Source: Archangiaceae bacterium
GTDB lineage: Bacteria; Myxococcota; Myxococcia; Myxococcales; Myxococcaceae
Reading direction: 5' to 3'
NCBI GenBank assembly: GCA_016879935.1
Contig: JAACJQ010000056.1
Coordinates: 1 to 64,000 of the forward strand
Length of the DNA stretch: 64,000 nt
The notes under the pieces were generated by a model that saw nothing but the letters and a program-made list of their open reading frames with translations, searched no databases and had not been told where the DNA came from. A program made the translations under genes and the position numbers. This document shows positions 24,088 through 33,393 of the stretch, piece by piece. Within the stretch, counting starts at the first letter, position 1. The number at the start of each line of letters is the position of its first letter.

Positions 24088-26049
24088 CTACTTCGGGAGC
24101 ACCACCCGGTAGAGCGCGGCGTCGCCCTGCCGCACCTCGAGGAGCCGCCCATCGGCGGGCACGCGCTCGAACTTCTGCGTGGTGCCCATCGCGTCGGGCC
24201 AGCGAACCGTCAGCTCATCGACGCCGTCGCACGCGCCAACGCCCACGTGCACCACGAGGTCATTCTGCATGCCGAAGTGGCCGTAGCCGCCGCCCACCTC
24301 GCGCACGATGGTCTTTCCGCCGGCCTTCACCGTCACCTTCGCGCCGATGGCCGCGCGGTTCGTCGTCGTTCCATTGCCACGCAAGCGGAGCAGCAGTGAC
24401 TTCCCGGCCGGCCCCTGGTTTTCGTACAGCTTCACCTCGTTGCCCTTCTTCCAGAGCGCGGCGCAGTCCCGTGCAGTGCTGGCTCCGGCGATGACGTCGA
24501 GGTCTCCATCACGGTCGAAGTCGGCGATGGCGAGGCCCGACATGCACGCGTGCTTGAGATTGAACGGCTCGGCCTTGTCGACGAAGCGCCCGTCGGCCTG
24601 CTGCTGGAGGATGACGCCGTACTGATCCGGGTAGTCGCTCGCCGCGACGATGAGGTCTTGCAGGCCGTCGTTGTCGAGGTCTCCGCCCGCGGCCATCAGC
24701 CCGCCTTCGTTCCACGACGAGCCGATGCGCGGCAGGCCCATGCCCGTCGTCTGATTGCCGGGCCGTGTGAAGCGCACGTTCGAGCCCATCGACTCGTTCT
24801 TCAGCAGCTCGGAGCTGTCACTGCCTGTGCCCGCCCAGAAGTGGTGAATCTCGGCGCTGTAGAGGTCCTGCTTGCCATCGCCGGTGAGGTCGCCGCACCA
24901 GGTGGTGAAGGTGTTGCCGTTGTTCCGCCATGGCTGGTCGTCGACACCGTCGTTCCAGCTCGAGCCCGGGTCCATGCCGCAGCCGATGTTCGGCCGGCCC
25001 ACGGTCGCGCAGCGCGCGTCGGCCTGGTTCACCGTGCACCAGCACTTGAAGTTCTCGTTGTCGGCGTACTCGACGTTGCTGTCACCCGCGAAGCCCGAGG
25101 CCTCGCTCTGGTCGACGAAGCGGCCGCGCCCGTCGTTGCGGTAGAGCAGGTTCTTCTGCCGGCCGTACGCGCTGACGAGCAGCTCCGGCGCTCCGTCGTC
25201 GTCGAGGTCGCAGCTGGTGACGCCGTACGCAGGCCGGTGATTGGTGAAGGTGTCGAAGCCCGAGCGCGTGGTGGTGAGGCCGGCCGGGTCGGTGTTCTTC
25301 GTGAAGCCTCCGGTGCCCTGACCGAGCAGCAGCTGCGCCTGCAGGCCCTGATAGGTGCGGCCGTAGTACTCGTAGAAATAGCCGACGAAGAGGTCGAGCT
25401 TTCCGTCGCGGTCGGCGTCGGTGAAGGTGGCCGAGGTGGTGGGCAGGCGCTCCGAGGCGCTGCCGCGAACGGGCGTTGGCGGTGCGAGGGAGAAGTGGCC
25501 CTTGCCGTCGTTGAGCATCAGCTCACTGCGGTCGCCGATGTCGGGCTTCGACGGGTCGTCGTACGTGCCCGAGAACGCGTCGAGGTCGCCGTCATTGTCC
25601 ACATCACCGAAGACCGCGAGGTGGGCCGCGCGCCAGTGCGTCTCGCTCCCGTCACGAACCTGGAAGAGCCCGTTGCCCGTCTCGTCGACGAAGCGGCGCA
25701 AGCCGTCGGGCCCTTTTCGGTTCATCAGCTGCCACACGAGCCGCGCGCCACCATCGGGCTGCTGCAGCTGGCGCACGTTCGACGAGACGGCATGCACGAC
25801 GAGGTCGGGGTAGCCGTCGGCGTCGAGGTCGGCGACGGTGAGCCGATTGCCGCGCACCTGGTCGAGCGCCCACGTCTCGGTGGTGTCGACGAAGAGCGCG
25901 CCTGGCGTCGACGCGGTGCACACGGGCGCCGCTTCGAGCGGAGCGACGCGGTCGTCGAAGGTGACGGCTCCGGTGCCGCCGAGCGCCGTGCTGTTCGCGG
26001 GGGAAAGACAGGCCGAGCAACCGAAGAGAACCAGCAGCAGGTGACGCAT
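24088..26049 (-). CDS. VCBS/FG-GAP repeat lipoprotein with ASPIC/UnbV domain
   Basis: The 653-residue protein begins with a short signal and Cys11/Cys14 lipobox candidates (LFGC, CSAC). Six or more FG-GAP/VCBS repeats with Ca-binding D-x-D-x-D-G loops follow (DLDADGYPDL, DVDNDGDLDA, DADRDGKLDL, DLDDDGAPEL, DLDNDGLQDL, DFDRDGDLDV), predicting a beta-propeller. The C-terminus (RAAIGAKVTVKAGGKTIVRE; DELTVRWPD) is an ASPIC/UnbV domain, the CRTAC1-like pairing. Such proteins are extracellular and Ca-binding; a ligand is not known. Confidence 0.85.
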   Translation of the reverse strand: MRHLLLVLFGCSACLSPANSTALGGTGAVTFDDRVAPLEAAPVCTASTPGALFVDTTETWALDQVRGNRLTVADLDADGYPDLVVHAVSSNVRQLQQPDGGARLVWQLMNRKGPDGLRRFVDETGNGLFQVRDGSETHWRAAHLAVFGDVDNDGDLDAFSGTYDDPSKPDIGDRSELMLNDGKGHFSLAPPTPVRGSASERLPTTSATFTDADRDGKLDLFVGYFYEYYGRTYQGLQAQLLLGQGTGGFTKNTDPAGLTTTRSGFDTFTNHRPAYGVTSCDLDDDGAPELLVSAYGRQKNLLYRNDGRGRFVDQSEASGFAGDSNVEYADNENFKCWCTVNQADARCATVGRPNIGCGMDPGSSWNDGVDDQPWRNNGNTFTTWCGDLTGDGKQDLYSAEIHHFWAGTGSDSSELLKNESMGSNVRFTRPGNQTTGMGLPRIGSSWNEGGLMAAGGDLDNDGLQDLIVAASDYPDQYGVILQQQADGRFVDKAEPFNLKHACMSGLAIADFDRDGDLDVIAGASTARDCAALWKKGNEVKLYENQGPAGKSLLLRLRGNGTTTNRAAIGAKVTVKAGGKTIVREVGGGYGHFGMQNDLVVHVGVGACDGVDELTVRWPDAMGTTQKFERVPADGRLLEVRQGDAALYRVVLPK

Positions 26050-26122
26050 GCCGCGCGCAGTACCGGGGCCCGCTCGTGGTTTCCACCGTAAGCCGGGAGA
26101 ACATCCTGACGCGACGGGAGGC

Positions 26123-26692
26123 TCAGTGCACCGCTGCGCGCAACGGCAGCACTTCCAGCAGCTCTGCTTCGGCCGAGAGCAGCACCTCGAGCCGCGCCTC
26201 CACCACGTCTTCCGGCTCCACGGCTTTTGCGAGGCGCACGAACAACTTCTGGTGGCCGTCTTCGCTCTTCGCGAGCTCGGCGTAGAACTTCTTCAGCGCC
26301 GGGTCGGTGAGCCCGCTCGCGAGCAGCTCGAGCCGCTCGAAGCTCCGCGCTTCGATGATGCCGGCGATGAGCAGCCGGTCGAGGCGCCGCTCCTTCGCCG
26401 GGTTTCGCACCAGCACCTGGAGCCCCTTCGCGTACGGGTCGCCACCATCACGGCCCAGCGTCAGCCCACGTGCCTCCATGATCTGCAGCACCTTCGCGAG
26501 GTGTGACGCCTCTTCTCTCGCGAGCCGCGCCATCTGCGCCGGCAGGCCGGGCACCTCGGGGTGGGCCTGCAGAATCGACAGCGCGTTCGCGGCCGCCTTC
26601 TTCTCGCAGTGCGCGTGGTCGATGAGCACCTCGTCGAAGTGGGCGAGGGCGTGCGGCAACCAGCGAGGCGAGGTGACGGCTTTGAGCTGCAT
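26123..26692 (-). CDS. miaE: tRNA-(ms2io6A)-hydroxylase
   Basis: MiaE hydroxylates the isopentenyl group of ms2i6A37 in tRNA using a carboxylate-bridged diiron site. The protein has the ferritin-like ligand motifs IDHAHCEKKAA, REEASHLAKV, GIIEARSFERL and SEDGHQKLF. It is 189 residues, the normal length. It lies 12 bp downstream of the M16 protease gene, probably cotranscribed. No miaA or miaB is in the window, so its substrate must be made elsewhere. Confidence 0.88.
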   Translation of the reverse strand: MQLKAVTSPRWLPHALAHFDEVLIDHAHCEKKAAANALSILQAHPEVPGLPAQMARLAREEASHLAKVLQIMEARGLTLGRDGGDPYAKGLQVLVRNPAKERRLDRLLIAGIIEARSFERLELLASGLTDPALKKFYAELAKSEDGHQKLFVRLAKAVEPEDVVEARLEVLLSAEAELLEVLPLRAAVH

Positions 26693-26704
26693 CGAAGAGC
26701 CTCG

Positions 26705-29410
26705 TTACTTCGGCGCGCTCACCTTGCGAAAGTCGCCGACCTTCACCACCGTGAACCGCGCAGGGTCGATGTTCTTCTTGAGCGCCGCGGTCACGTCCTT
26801 CGACGAGAGCGCCTTCACCGCGTCGTCGAACTTCTGCTCCCACTCGAAGGTGCGGCCCGTCTCGAGCTGCTCGGTCAGCTCACCCGCGACGCCGCTGTCG
26901 TCGGCGCGGCCCTGCTCACGCTGCTGGAGCAGACCCTTGCGCGCGAGCTCGAGCTCGGCGTCGGTGAAGCCCTTGTTCACGGCCAGCTCGAGCTCTTCCT
27001 TGAAGCCCTTCTCGACCTTCGGCGCGTTCTCGGGCGCCGAGATGGCGTAGCCAAGCAGCGCGCCGTTGTCTTCGAAGGTGCCCGCGCGGAGGAAGGTGCC
27101 CGCGCCGTAGCTCCAGCCCTCCTTCTCACGCAGCCGCTGCGGCACGCGCCCGTTGAGGAAGCCGCCGCCCAGCATCGCGTCGGCCAGCACGAGCGCCGCG
27201 TAGTCGGTGTCCGTCTCCTTCAGTGGGAGCGTGGTGCCCGTGACGAAGCACGCCATCGCCTTGTCGGGCGTGTCTTGCGTGAGGTTCTTCGGCTCCACCT
27301 TCACGAACGGGCGGGGAATGCGCACGTACGGCTCCTTCGCCTTGAAGCTCCCGAGCTTCTCGGTGAGCTGCTTCGTCACCGCCTCGGGGTCGAAGTCGCC
27401 GACGACCGCGCCGAAGCCGGCCTGCGCGCCGTACACCTTCGCGTGCAGGGCCTTGAGGTCTTCCAGCTTCGCGGCCTTCACCTCGGCCATCTGCTCGTCG
27501 AGCGTCAGCACGGCGAACGGGTGACCCTTGGGCCAGGTGTTGATGGCCTTCTGCAGCCCGAGGAAGGCGAGCGCGTTGGGGTCGTCTTTCTTCTGCTCGA
27601 GCTCGGCCAACAGCTCGCGCTTGAGCGACTCGAGCTCGTTCTTGTCGAACGCGGGCTGCGTCAGCGCCTCGGCGACGAGCGAGAGCGTGTCGGCCAGCTG
27701 AGGCTTGCGCACCTCGATGGAGACGACGACGCCCTGCGCATCGGCGCGCATGCTCACGCTGGCCCGCAGCGCATCGAGCGCGTCTTTGTACTGCTGGCGC
27801 GTCTTCGACTTCGTGCCGCGCGACAACATGCGGGCGGTGAGGTCGGCGTTCGTCTTCTGGTTCTGCAACGTCTTGTCGCTGCCGTAGGCGAGCCGCAGCA
27901 CCACGTGCACCGTCTCACCGCGCGTCTTCTTCGGCAGCAGCGCGAGCTTCATGCCGAACGGCAGGGTCGTGCGGGTCGTGCGCGCATCGAGGTTCTTGTT
28001 GCTGGCCTCGAACACCTCACCCTTCGAGAGCGCCTCCTGGCCCTTGTAGCTCTTGAGCACGGGGCCGAGGTCGACGAGCGCGGGGATCTCGGCGCGGTCG
28101 GGGCTCTCGGTCGGCACGTACTCACCGAGCGTGCGGTTCGACTGCTTCAGGTACTTCATGGCCACGCGGTTGGCGTCGGCGGTGGTGACGGCCTTGATGC
28201 GGTCGCGGTGCAGGAAGAGCAGGCGCCAGTCGCCCATGGCCGCGAACTCCGAGAGCAGCACGCCGATGCGCTCGCTGTCGTTGAGCACCAGGTCGATCTG
28301 CTTGAGCAGCTGGCCCTTCGCGCGCTCCACCTCGGCGTCGGTGACGGGCGTCTTCACGAGGCCCTCCACGGTCGACACGAGCACCTCGCTCGCCGGAGCC
28401 GGCTTTTCCTTCTGGTTCAGCTCGGCGAAGCAGAGCAGGGCGCCGGGCTCCTTGAGCTGGAAGTTGAAGCAGCCGGCCTTGGCGGCCTTCTTCTGCTCGA
28501 CGAGGCCCTTGTAGAGGCGGCCCGACGGCGAATCGCCGAGCACCTGGGTGAGCACGTCGACGGCGGCGTAGTCGGGGTCGCTGCCGGCGGGCACGTGGTA
28601 GCCGAGCGCGAGCACGGGCGTTCCACCGACGCGGCGCACGGTGATGGCGTGCTCTCCGTCCTGCACGGGCTCGACGGTGTACGTCGTGGGCAACACGCGC
28701 TTCGGGCGGGGAATGTCGCCGAACGAAGCGGCGATCCACTCCAGCGCCTTCGCTTCGTCGAACTTGCCGGCCACGACGAGCAGCGCGTTGTCGGGCTGGT
28801 AGTAGCGCGCGTAGAAGGCCTGCAGTCGCTCCTGCGGAACGGTCTCGATGTCGCTGCGGGCGCCGATGGTGGTGGCGCCGTAGTTGTGCCACGTGAACGC
28901 CGCCGCCATCACGCGGTCGAAGAGCACGCTCTGCGGCGAGTTCTCACCCATCTCGAACTCGTTGCGCACGACCGTCATCTCGGGCGCGAGCTTCTCCTTC
29001 GTGATGACGGTGTTCACCAGCCGGTCGGCCTCGAGCGAGAGCGCCCACTTGAGGTTCTCGTCGCTGGCCGCCAGCGTCTCGAAGTAGTTCGTTCGGTCGT
29101 ACCAGGTGGTGCCGTTCGCGTCGGCGCCCTTCTCGGTGAGGGCCTTCTTGATGTCCTTGAACGACTTCGTCTCTTTGAAGAGCAGGTGCTCGAGCAGGTG
29201 AGCCATGCCCTTCTCGCCGTAGTCTTCGTGGCGGCTGCCGACGAAGAGGGTGAGGTTCACCGTGACGTTGGGCTTGCTCGAGTCGGGCACGAGCAGAATG
29301 CGCAGACCGTTGGGCAGCGAGTACTCGGTGAGGCCTTCGGCCGTGGCGACCTGCGTCGGCTTCACGGGAGCGCCGGCGAGGGAGACGGCGACGAGCGTGG
29401 TGAGGAGCAT
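26705..29410 (-). CDS. M16-family metalloprotease with two peptidase domains
   Basis: The 901-residue protein has a signal sequence and two M16 halves. The first carries the inverted zinc motif HLLEH in KGMAHLLEHLLFKET with a downstream Glu in LEADRLVNTV, so it should be active. The second half, beginning near residue 480, contains RMLSRGTKSKTRQQYKDALD where HxxEH would sit and is an inactive partner domain, as in pitrilysin-type and processing peptidase-like enzymes. It probably degrades small proteins or peptides in the periplasm or outside. ATG 29410 is the start. Confidence 0.9.
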   Translation of the reverse strand: MLLTTLVAVSLAGAPVKPTQVATAEGLTEYSLPNGLRILLVPDSSKPNVTVNLTLFVGSRHEDYGEKGMAHLLEHLLFKETKSFKDIKKALTEKGADANGTTWYDRTNYFETLAASDENLKWALSLEADRLVNTVITKEKLAPEMTVVRNEFEMGENSPQSVLFDRVMAAAFTWHNYGATTIGARSDIETVPQERLQAFYARYYQPDNALLVVAGKFDEAKALEWIAASFGDIPRPKRVLPTTYTVEPVQDGEHAITVRRVGGTPVLALGYHVPAGSDPDYAAVDVLTQVLGDSPSGRLYKGLVEQKKAAKAGCFNFQLKEPGALLCFAELNQKEKPAPASEVLVSTVEGLVKTPVTDAEVERAKGQLLKQIDLVLNDSERIGVLLSEFAAMGDWRLLFLHRDRIKAVTTADANRVAMKYLKQSNRTLGEYVPTESPDRAEIPALVDLGPVLKSYKGQEALSKGEVFEASNKNLDARTTRTTLPFGMKLALLPKKTRGETVHVVLRLAYGSDKTLQNQKTNADLTARMLSRGTKSKTRQQYKDALDALRASVSMRADAQGVVVSIEVRKPQLADTLSLVAEALTQPAFDKNELESLKRELLAELEQKKDDPNALAFLGLQKAINTWPKGHPFAVLTLDEQMAEVKAAKLEDLKALHAKVYGAQAGFGAVVGDFDPEAVTKQLTEKLGSFKAKEPYVRIPRPFVKVEPKNLTQDTPDKAMACFVTGTTLPLKETDTDYAALVLADAMLGGGFLNGRVPQRLREKEGWSYGAGTFLRAGTFEDNGALLGYAISAPENAPKVEKGFKEELELAVNKGFTDAELELARKGLLQQREQGRADDSGVAGELTEQLETGRTFEWEQKFDDAVKALSSKDVTAALKKNIDPARFTVVKVGDFRKVSAPK

Positions 29411-29490
29411 GCGTGGCAGACACTACGCAGCTGCCCGCGAGTCAATGCATTGGTGTCAGCCGAATGGAGTCGTGAGATCGTCGCGGCATC

Positions 29491-30051
29491 GTGTTCGCGC
29501 TCCTCATGTGCTCGGTGCTGGCGCAGGCGGCTGATGCTCCGACGCTGGCGAAGGTGGAGCGCAGCGCGAGCCTGCTCGAAGCTCGGCCGACCACGCAGCA
29601 ATTGGTGGTGCGTGCGTTGCTCGCGCCGGTGAGCGCCGCGGGAGGCACGGGCACCGGCATTCTCATCGGCGCCGGCATCGGCTTCGGGCTGGGCTTTCTC
29701 GGTGACCTCGTCACGCTCGCGCGCGGGCCTGGGCCGCTCATGCTCGGCGCGGCGAACTTCATGTCGACGGTGGGCGCCATCATCGGCGGCGTCATCGGCT
29801 ACCTGCTGGGCTCGAGCTCGCCCGGCCAGCTGTACGAGACGTCGTTGTCGGCGCGCAAACGCGCGGTGCTCTGGGGCCTGCTCGTCACCGTCATCACCGG
29901 CACGGCGTGGCTGGTGGCGGTGCTGACCGGCACGTTCGTGGTGGCGCTCCCGTGGCTCATCGCGGGAGGCGCCATCGTGTCGGTCGCGGTGCCCGTCTTC
30001 TCCGACCTGTCACGGCCCCGCGTGGAAGCCGTGACGGTCGCGAGGTTCTGA
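29491..30051 (+). CDS. Predicted membrane protein, unknown function
   Basis: Starting at GTG 29491, a signal-like MFALLMCSVLAQAADA is followed by a helical segment and four hydrophobic helices, two of them Gly-rich (GILIGAGIGFGLGFLGDL; VGAIIGGVIGYLLGSS), giving 186 residues. No family is recognised. It is divergent from the M16 gene across 80 bp and its stop abuts the stop of the convergent lipoprotein gene. Confidence 0.6.
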   Translation: MFALLMCSVLAQAADAPTLAKVERSASLLEARPTTQQLVVRALLAPVSAAGGTGTGILIGAGIGFGLGFLGDLVTLARGPGPLMLGAANFMSTVGAIIGGVIGYLLGSSSPGQLYETSLSARKRAVLWGLLVTVITGTAWLVAVLTGTFVVALPWLIAGGAIVSVAVPVFSDLSRPRVEAVTVARF

Positions 30052-32328
30052 CTACGGCGTCAGCGCGGTGAAGAGGTCGAACGTGCCGTGGCCGGTCTGC
30101 GAGTACGAGTCGACCACAATGAAGATGGTGCGGTCGGTGGTGCCGGTGTTCGTGAATCGCGCAGTCTCGGCGCCGCTCACCGATGAGTCACTCGAGTCGA
30201 AGCACGTCGAGCTCATGCCGCACGCAGCGGCTTCGGTGAGCATGATCGACGCGTCCCAGTTGTTGGGGATGACGACGGCGGTGAGCTGCTTGCCGGGCGG
30301 CACCACGATGCTGAAGACGCGGTCGGGCCCGCGGTTCTGAAACGAGGAGCAGCTCGAGGCCGTCTCGACGTCGTCGAGGTAGTTCGTGGTGGTGAGGCCC
30401 GTGAGCGAGCCCGACATCGCGATGACCTGCGGGGCCTGGCAGGTGTCTCCCGGCATGGCCGACAGCGGAATCACCTCGGTGGTGATGGTGAAGTTGCCCG
30501 ACTGTGCCTGCTCGTGGCCGTCGACGACCACCAGCGCGGTGGTTGGAGTCGTGGTGGTGTTGCGAATCACGACCTCTTCGATCGACGCCGTACGCGGGCC
30601 GTCGGAGGAGGTGGTGCACGTCGCGCCGACGGTGCCGGCGTCGATGGAGAGGCCACACGCGCCCGGTGACGCGATGACGTTCAGCACCGCGTCCCAGCCG
30701 TCGGCGGTGACGGTGGCGCGAACGAGCGAGCTCGGCGGCACGGTGACGCTGAACACCGAGTCGGGCGCGTCGGACGTCGCGGTGCAGCCACCGTTGTCGA
30801 AGAAGTCGAAGCGGCTGCTGCGGCCGGTGGTCGTCGACGCGAACGTGCCGGCGTCGAGGGCGGTGGGCGAGGCGCAGGTGTCTCCGCCGATGACGACGGT
30901 GGGCGCGGGCGACAAGGTGGCACTCAGGTTGAACGTGCCGGTGCCACTGCTGCTCGAGTCGGAGTCGACGACCAGCAACACCGTCTGTGCAGCGCCCGAG
31001 AGGTTGTCCCAGGTGAGGCGCTCCTGCGCGTCGGTGCCGGCTGCGTCGACGCCGTTCACGCAGACCTGTGCCGTGCAGTTCGCTGCGCCCTGCACGAGGT
31101 TCAAGCTCGCGTCGAAGCCCGTCGGCACCACCGTCGCCACGAGGCGCTGACCCGCCGGCACCTGCACGCTGTACGCGCGGTCGACGTTGCCGTGGAACTG
31201 GCAGCGGCCCGAGAACGAGGCCTCGTAGTCGTCGTTGAAGCCGGTGAGCGGCTGGTTGGTGAGCGGCGTGCCCGGCGTGAGCACGACCGGTGAGTCGCAG
31301 GTGTCGCCAGTGAGAATCGGGTGGAAGTCGACCGACAGCGCGAACGACCCGAAGTCGCGCGCGGTGTAGCCGTCGACGATGAGCAGCACCTGTCTGGCCG
31401 CGCCGCCGTTCGTGAAGGTGAGCTGCTCGAGGTTGCCGGTCGACGCGGAGTCACGGCTGGCGAGGCACGTCATGGCTCCTGGGGATCCGCACGCGGCCGC
31501 GTTCGAGACGAGGTTGAGCGCGACGTCGAAGTTCGTGAGCGGAGAGACCGAGACGTCGAGCCGCGTCGCTGCGGGAATGTTGATCGCGTAGACGACGTCG
31601 CGACCTTCGGCGCGGAGGCAGTTCGTTCCCGGGTTTCCGTTTCCGTAGTGGGGCAGCACACCCGTGGTGTTCCCCATCACGAGCCCAGCCGCAGTGATGG
31701 CAATCGGCGCAGCACAGGTGTCTCCGGTCGGTGTTGCGGAGCCGCCAGCCGTCGCGGAACCGCCCGCGGTCGCGGAACCGCCCGCCGTCGCGGAACCGCC
31801 CGCCGTCGCGGAACCGCCCGCCGTCGCGGAACCTCCCGCCGTCGCGGAACCTCCCGCCGTCGCGGAACCGCCCGCCGTCGCAGCGCCACCCGCCGTCGCA
31901 GCGCCACCCGCCGTCGCGGAACCGCCGGCGTCACCGCCGGCCGTCGCGTTGCCACCGGCTGACGCCGTGCCGCCTGCTGACGCCGTGCCGCCTGCTGTCG
32001 CCGTACCGCCCGCATCTGACGAGCCACCTGCCGTCGCGGAGCCACCAGCCGCCGCGATTCCTCCACCACTCGCGACACCACCAGCGCTCGCTGTGCCACC
32101 GCCTGCCGATGCCGCGCCGCCAGCACTCGAGTCGCCCCCTCCCTGACTCGAGCCTCCTCCAGTCGGCGCCGTGCACTTCCCACTCATGCACGTGCTCCCC
32201 GTCGAGCACATGCTGTCCGAGGTGCACTGATCACTCGTCGGCGAAAAGCAGCCGGCCAACGAGACAAGACCCACCCACAACGGAAGCGCGCGGGCGCGCC
32301 CCCGGTACGAACGCAGCGAAGTTGTCAT
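30052..32328 (-). CDS. Lipoprotein with Gly/Ala/Ser repeats and four PPC-like domains
   Basis: ATG 32328 opens a twin-Arg-like basic N-region and lipobox (LVSLAGC). A short Cys cluster (CTSDSMCSTGSTCMSGKC) is followed by about 140 residues of GGSATA-type repeats. Four modules of about 110-130 residues follow, each starting GDTC-x-(A/S/D)-P and containing F/Y-S-(I/V)-V-P and a terminal GTFxL strand, resembling pre-peptidase C-terminal (PPC) beta-sandwiches. No protease domain is present. The repeat spacer probably projects the PPC-like domains from the outer membrane. A long hairpin covers the ribosome-binding site (32330-32370). Confidence 0.75.
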   Translation of the reverse strand: MTTSLRSYRGRARALPLWVGLVSLAGCFSPTSDQCTSDSMCSTGSTCMSGKCTAPTGGGSSQGGGDSSAGGAASAGGGTASAGGVASGGGIAAAGGSATAGGSSDAGGTATAGGTASAGGTASAGGNATAGGDAGGSATAGGAATAGGAATAGGSATAGGSATAGGSATAGGSATAGGSATAGGSATAGGSATAGGSATPTGDTCAAPIAITAAGLVMGNTTGVLPHYGNGNPGTNCLRAEGRDVVYAINIPAATRLDVSVSPLTNFDVALNLVSNAAACGSPGAMTCLASRDSASTGNLEQLTFTNGGAARQVLLIVDGYTARDFGSFALSVDFHPILTGDTCDSPVVLTPGTPLTNQPLTGFNDDYEASFSGRCQFHGNVDRAYSVQVPAGQRLVATVVPTGFDASLNLVQGAANCTAQVCVNGVDAAGTDAQERLTWDNLSGAAQTVLLVVDSDSSSSGTGTFNLSATLSPAPTVVIGGDTCASPTALDAGTFASTTTGRSSRFDFFDNGGCTATSDAPDSVFSVTVPPSSLVRATVTADGWDAVLNVIASPGACGLSIDAGTVGATCTTSSDGPRTASIEEVVIRNTTTTPTTALVVVDGHEQAQSGNFTITTEVIPLSAMPGDTCQAPQVIAMSGSLTGLTTTNYLDDVETASSCSSFQNRGPDRVFSIVVPPGKQLTAVVIPNNWDASIMLTEAAACGMSSTCFDSSDSSVSGAETARFTNTGTTDRTIFIVVDSYSQTGHGTFDLFTALTP
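31733..31930 (-). repeat. Eleven tandem 18-bp repeats inside a lipoprotein gene
   Basis: Eleven copies of an 18-bp unit (plus strand GCCGTCGCGGAACCGCCC and variants) encode GGSATA/GGAATA on the minus strand. Neighbouring degenerate copies extend to about 32140. Several units are identical, so copy number could vary in frame. Confidence 0.9.
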
Positions 32329-32329
32329 G

Positions 32330-32370
32330 GTGCGTGGGCCTTTGTGCAATCGCTGTGCACAGGCCCGCAC
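32330..32370 (-). promoter_or_regulatory. Leader hairpin sequestering the ribosome-binding site of the 30052-32328 gene
   Basis: Arms 32330-32348 and 32354-32370 pair almost fully (GTGC/GCAC, GGGCCT/AGGCCC, TGTGCA/TGTGCA) around a 5-nt ATCGC loop. The only good ribosome-binding site, minus-strand AAAGG at 32343-32339, lies inside one arm, 10 nt before ATG 32328. Translation control is inferred. Confidence 0.5.
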
Positions 32371-32589
32371 ACCGACTCAACCGCGCGGCGTTCGGGCGAA
32401 AACGTTCGATGTCGACGGTTCTCCCGCGCCGCGCGAACGACGTGGCGATCGACGACTGACACCCTGCTGGCAGGGGCTGATCACAACCGCGGTTCGACGA
32501 GAACGCGACCGTGGTTGCGTTCGCGCACAAGCAAGCCCGCGTGTGTGTTCGGCGCGCGGCTCGGTCCGTGACTTGCTCAACCACGAGGC

Positions 32590-33390
32590 ATGCGACGACT
32601 GATGGTGCTGCTGCTCGCGGCGTGTGGAGGCGTGACGGTCACCAACGTGGATGCAGGCGCTGACGGGCCGATCTTCTCGGGCGGCCTCGGTGGCGTCGGC
32701 GGAGGCGGACTCCTCATCACAGGTGGAGGCTCAGCTGCTGGCGGCAGTGCTGCACCGTCGGGCGGCGCGGCGACTGGTGGCGGGGCGAGCGGCGGTGCCT
32801 CGGTCGTCGACGCGGGTTCTCCTCGAGATGCGGGCTTCGAGAACCCACGCTTCGACCTTCCCGATGCGGGTGATGCGGGCGCGATGACGTGCGCCTGGCT
32901 CGACGGTGACAACTGCTGGAAGCGCCACGTCGACGCGATCGTGCAGTGCGGCCTGCCGGTCGGAGCCATCGGCCAGTTCACCGCCGATGGCCGCCAGTGC
33001 GTCTTCGACGGCGGGCTGACGATGACGTTCTCGGGCGAAGTCCCCGAGGTGACGGACGGCGGCACATTCTGGATCGCGGCGTTCCGGCTCTCGACGCCGA
33101 CGAACCCCTCATGCTTCGAGACGGCCTACGCGCTGGGCCGCGCGCGCTTCTCTGCAGGCTCGACGCGCGTCTGGTCTCACAACACGTCGTTGTTCAGCTA
33201 CGAGATCGTCTGCCCTGACCGCTCCGTCTTCGACAACGCACCGGAGCACGGAGCGTGTTCCGACTTCGGCTTGCGCTACCTCGGCGGAGGCGTGCCCGGT
33301 CATGACCTCCACTGCGACGGCACCGAGTGCCGAGTCAGCTTCAACGGCGCGCGTGAAGGCAAACGCATCGCCGCGCGATGCCTGCGGTGA
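32590..33390 (+). CDS. Predicted lipoprotein with Gly-rich linker
   Basis: ATG 32590 gives a short signal with lipobox LLLAAC (Cys 12), a Gly/Ala/Ser linker of about 60 residues with a DAGSPRDAGF motif typical of myxobacterial secreted proteins, and a compact C-terminal domain with eight or so Cys (MTCAWLDGDNCWKRH, CFETAYAL, CDGTECRVSF). Disulphide-stabilised extracellular domain is inferred. No family is recognised. The 261-bp gap before it holds the leader hairpin and no other gene. Confidence 0.65.
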   Translation: MRRLMVLLLAACGGVTVTNVDAGADGPIFSGGLGGVGGGGLLITGGGSAAGGSAAPSGGAATGGGASGGASVVDAGSPRDAGFENPRFDLPDAGDAGAMTCAWLDGDNCWKRHVDAIVQCGLPVGAIGQFTADGRQCVFDGGLTMTFSGEVPEVTDGGTFWIAAFRLSTPTNPSCFETAYALGRARFSAGSTRVWSHNTSLFSYEIVCPDRSVFDNAPEHGACSDFGLRYLGGGVPGHDLHCDGTECRVSFNGAREGKRIAARCLR

Positions 33391-33393
33391 CCG

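Noticed and set aside
24550-29632. Very long plus-strand open frames over the VCBS and M16 genes
   Set aside because: They mirror the minus-strand genes with recognised domains and encode only Arg/Val/Leu-biased shadow peptides.
31733-31930. CRISPR-like repeat array
   Set aside because: The 18-bp units are contiguous without spacers and encode an in-frame peptide repeat of a lipoprotein.
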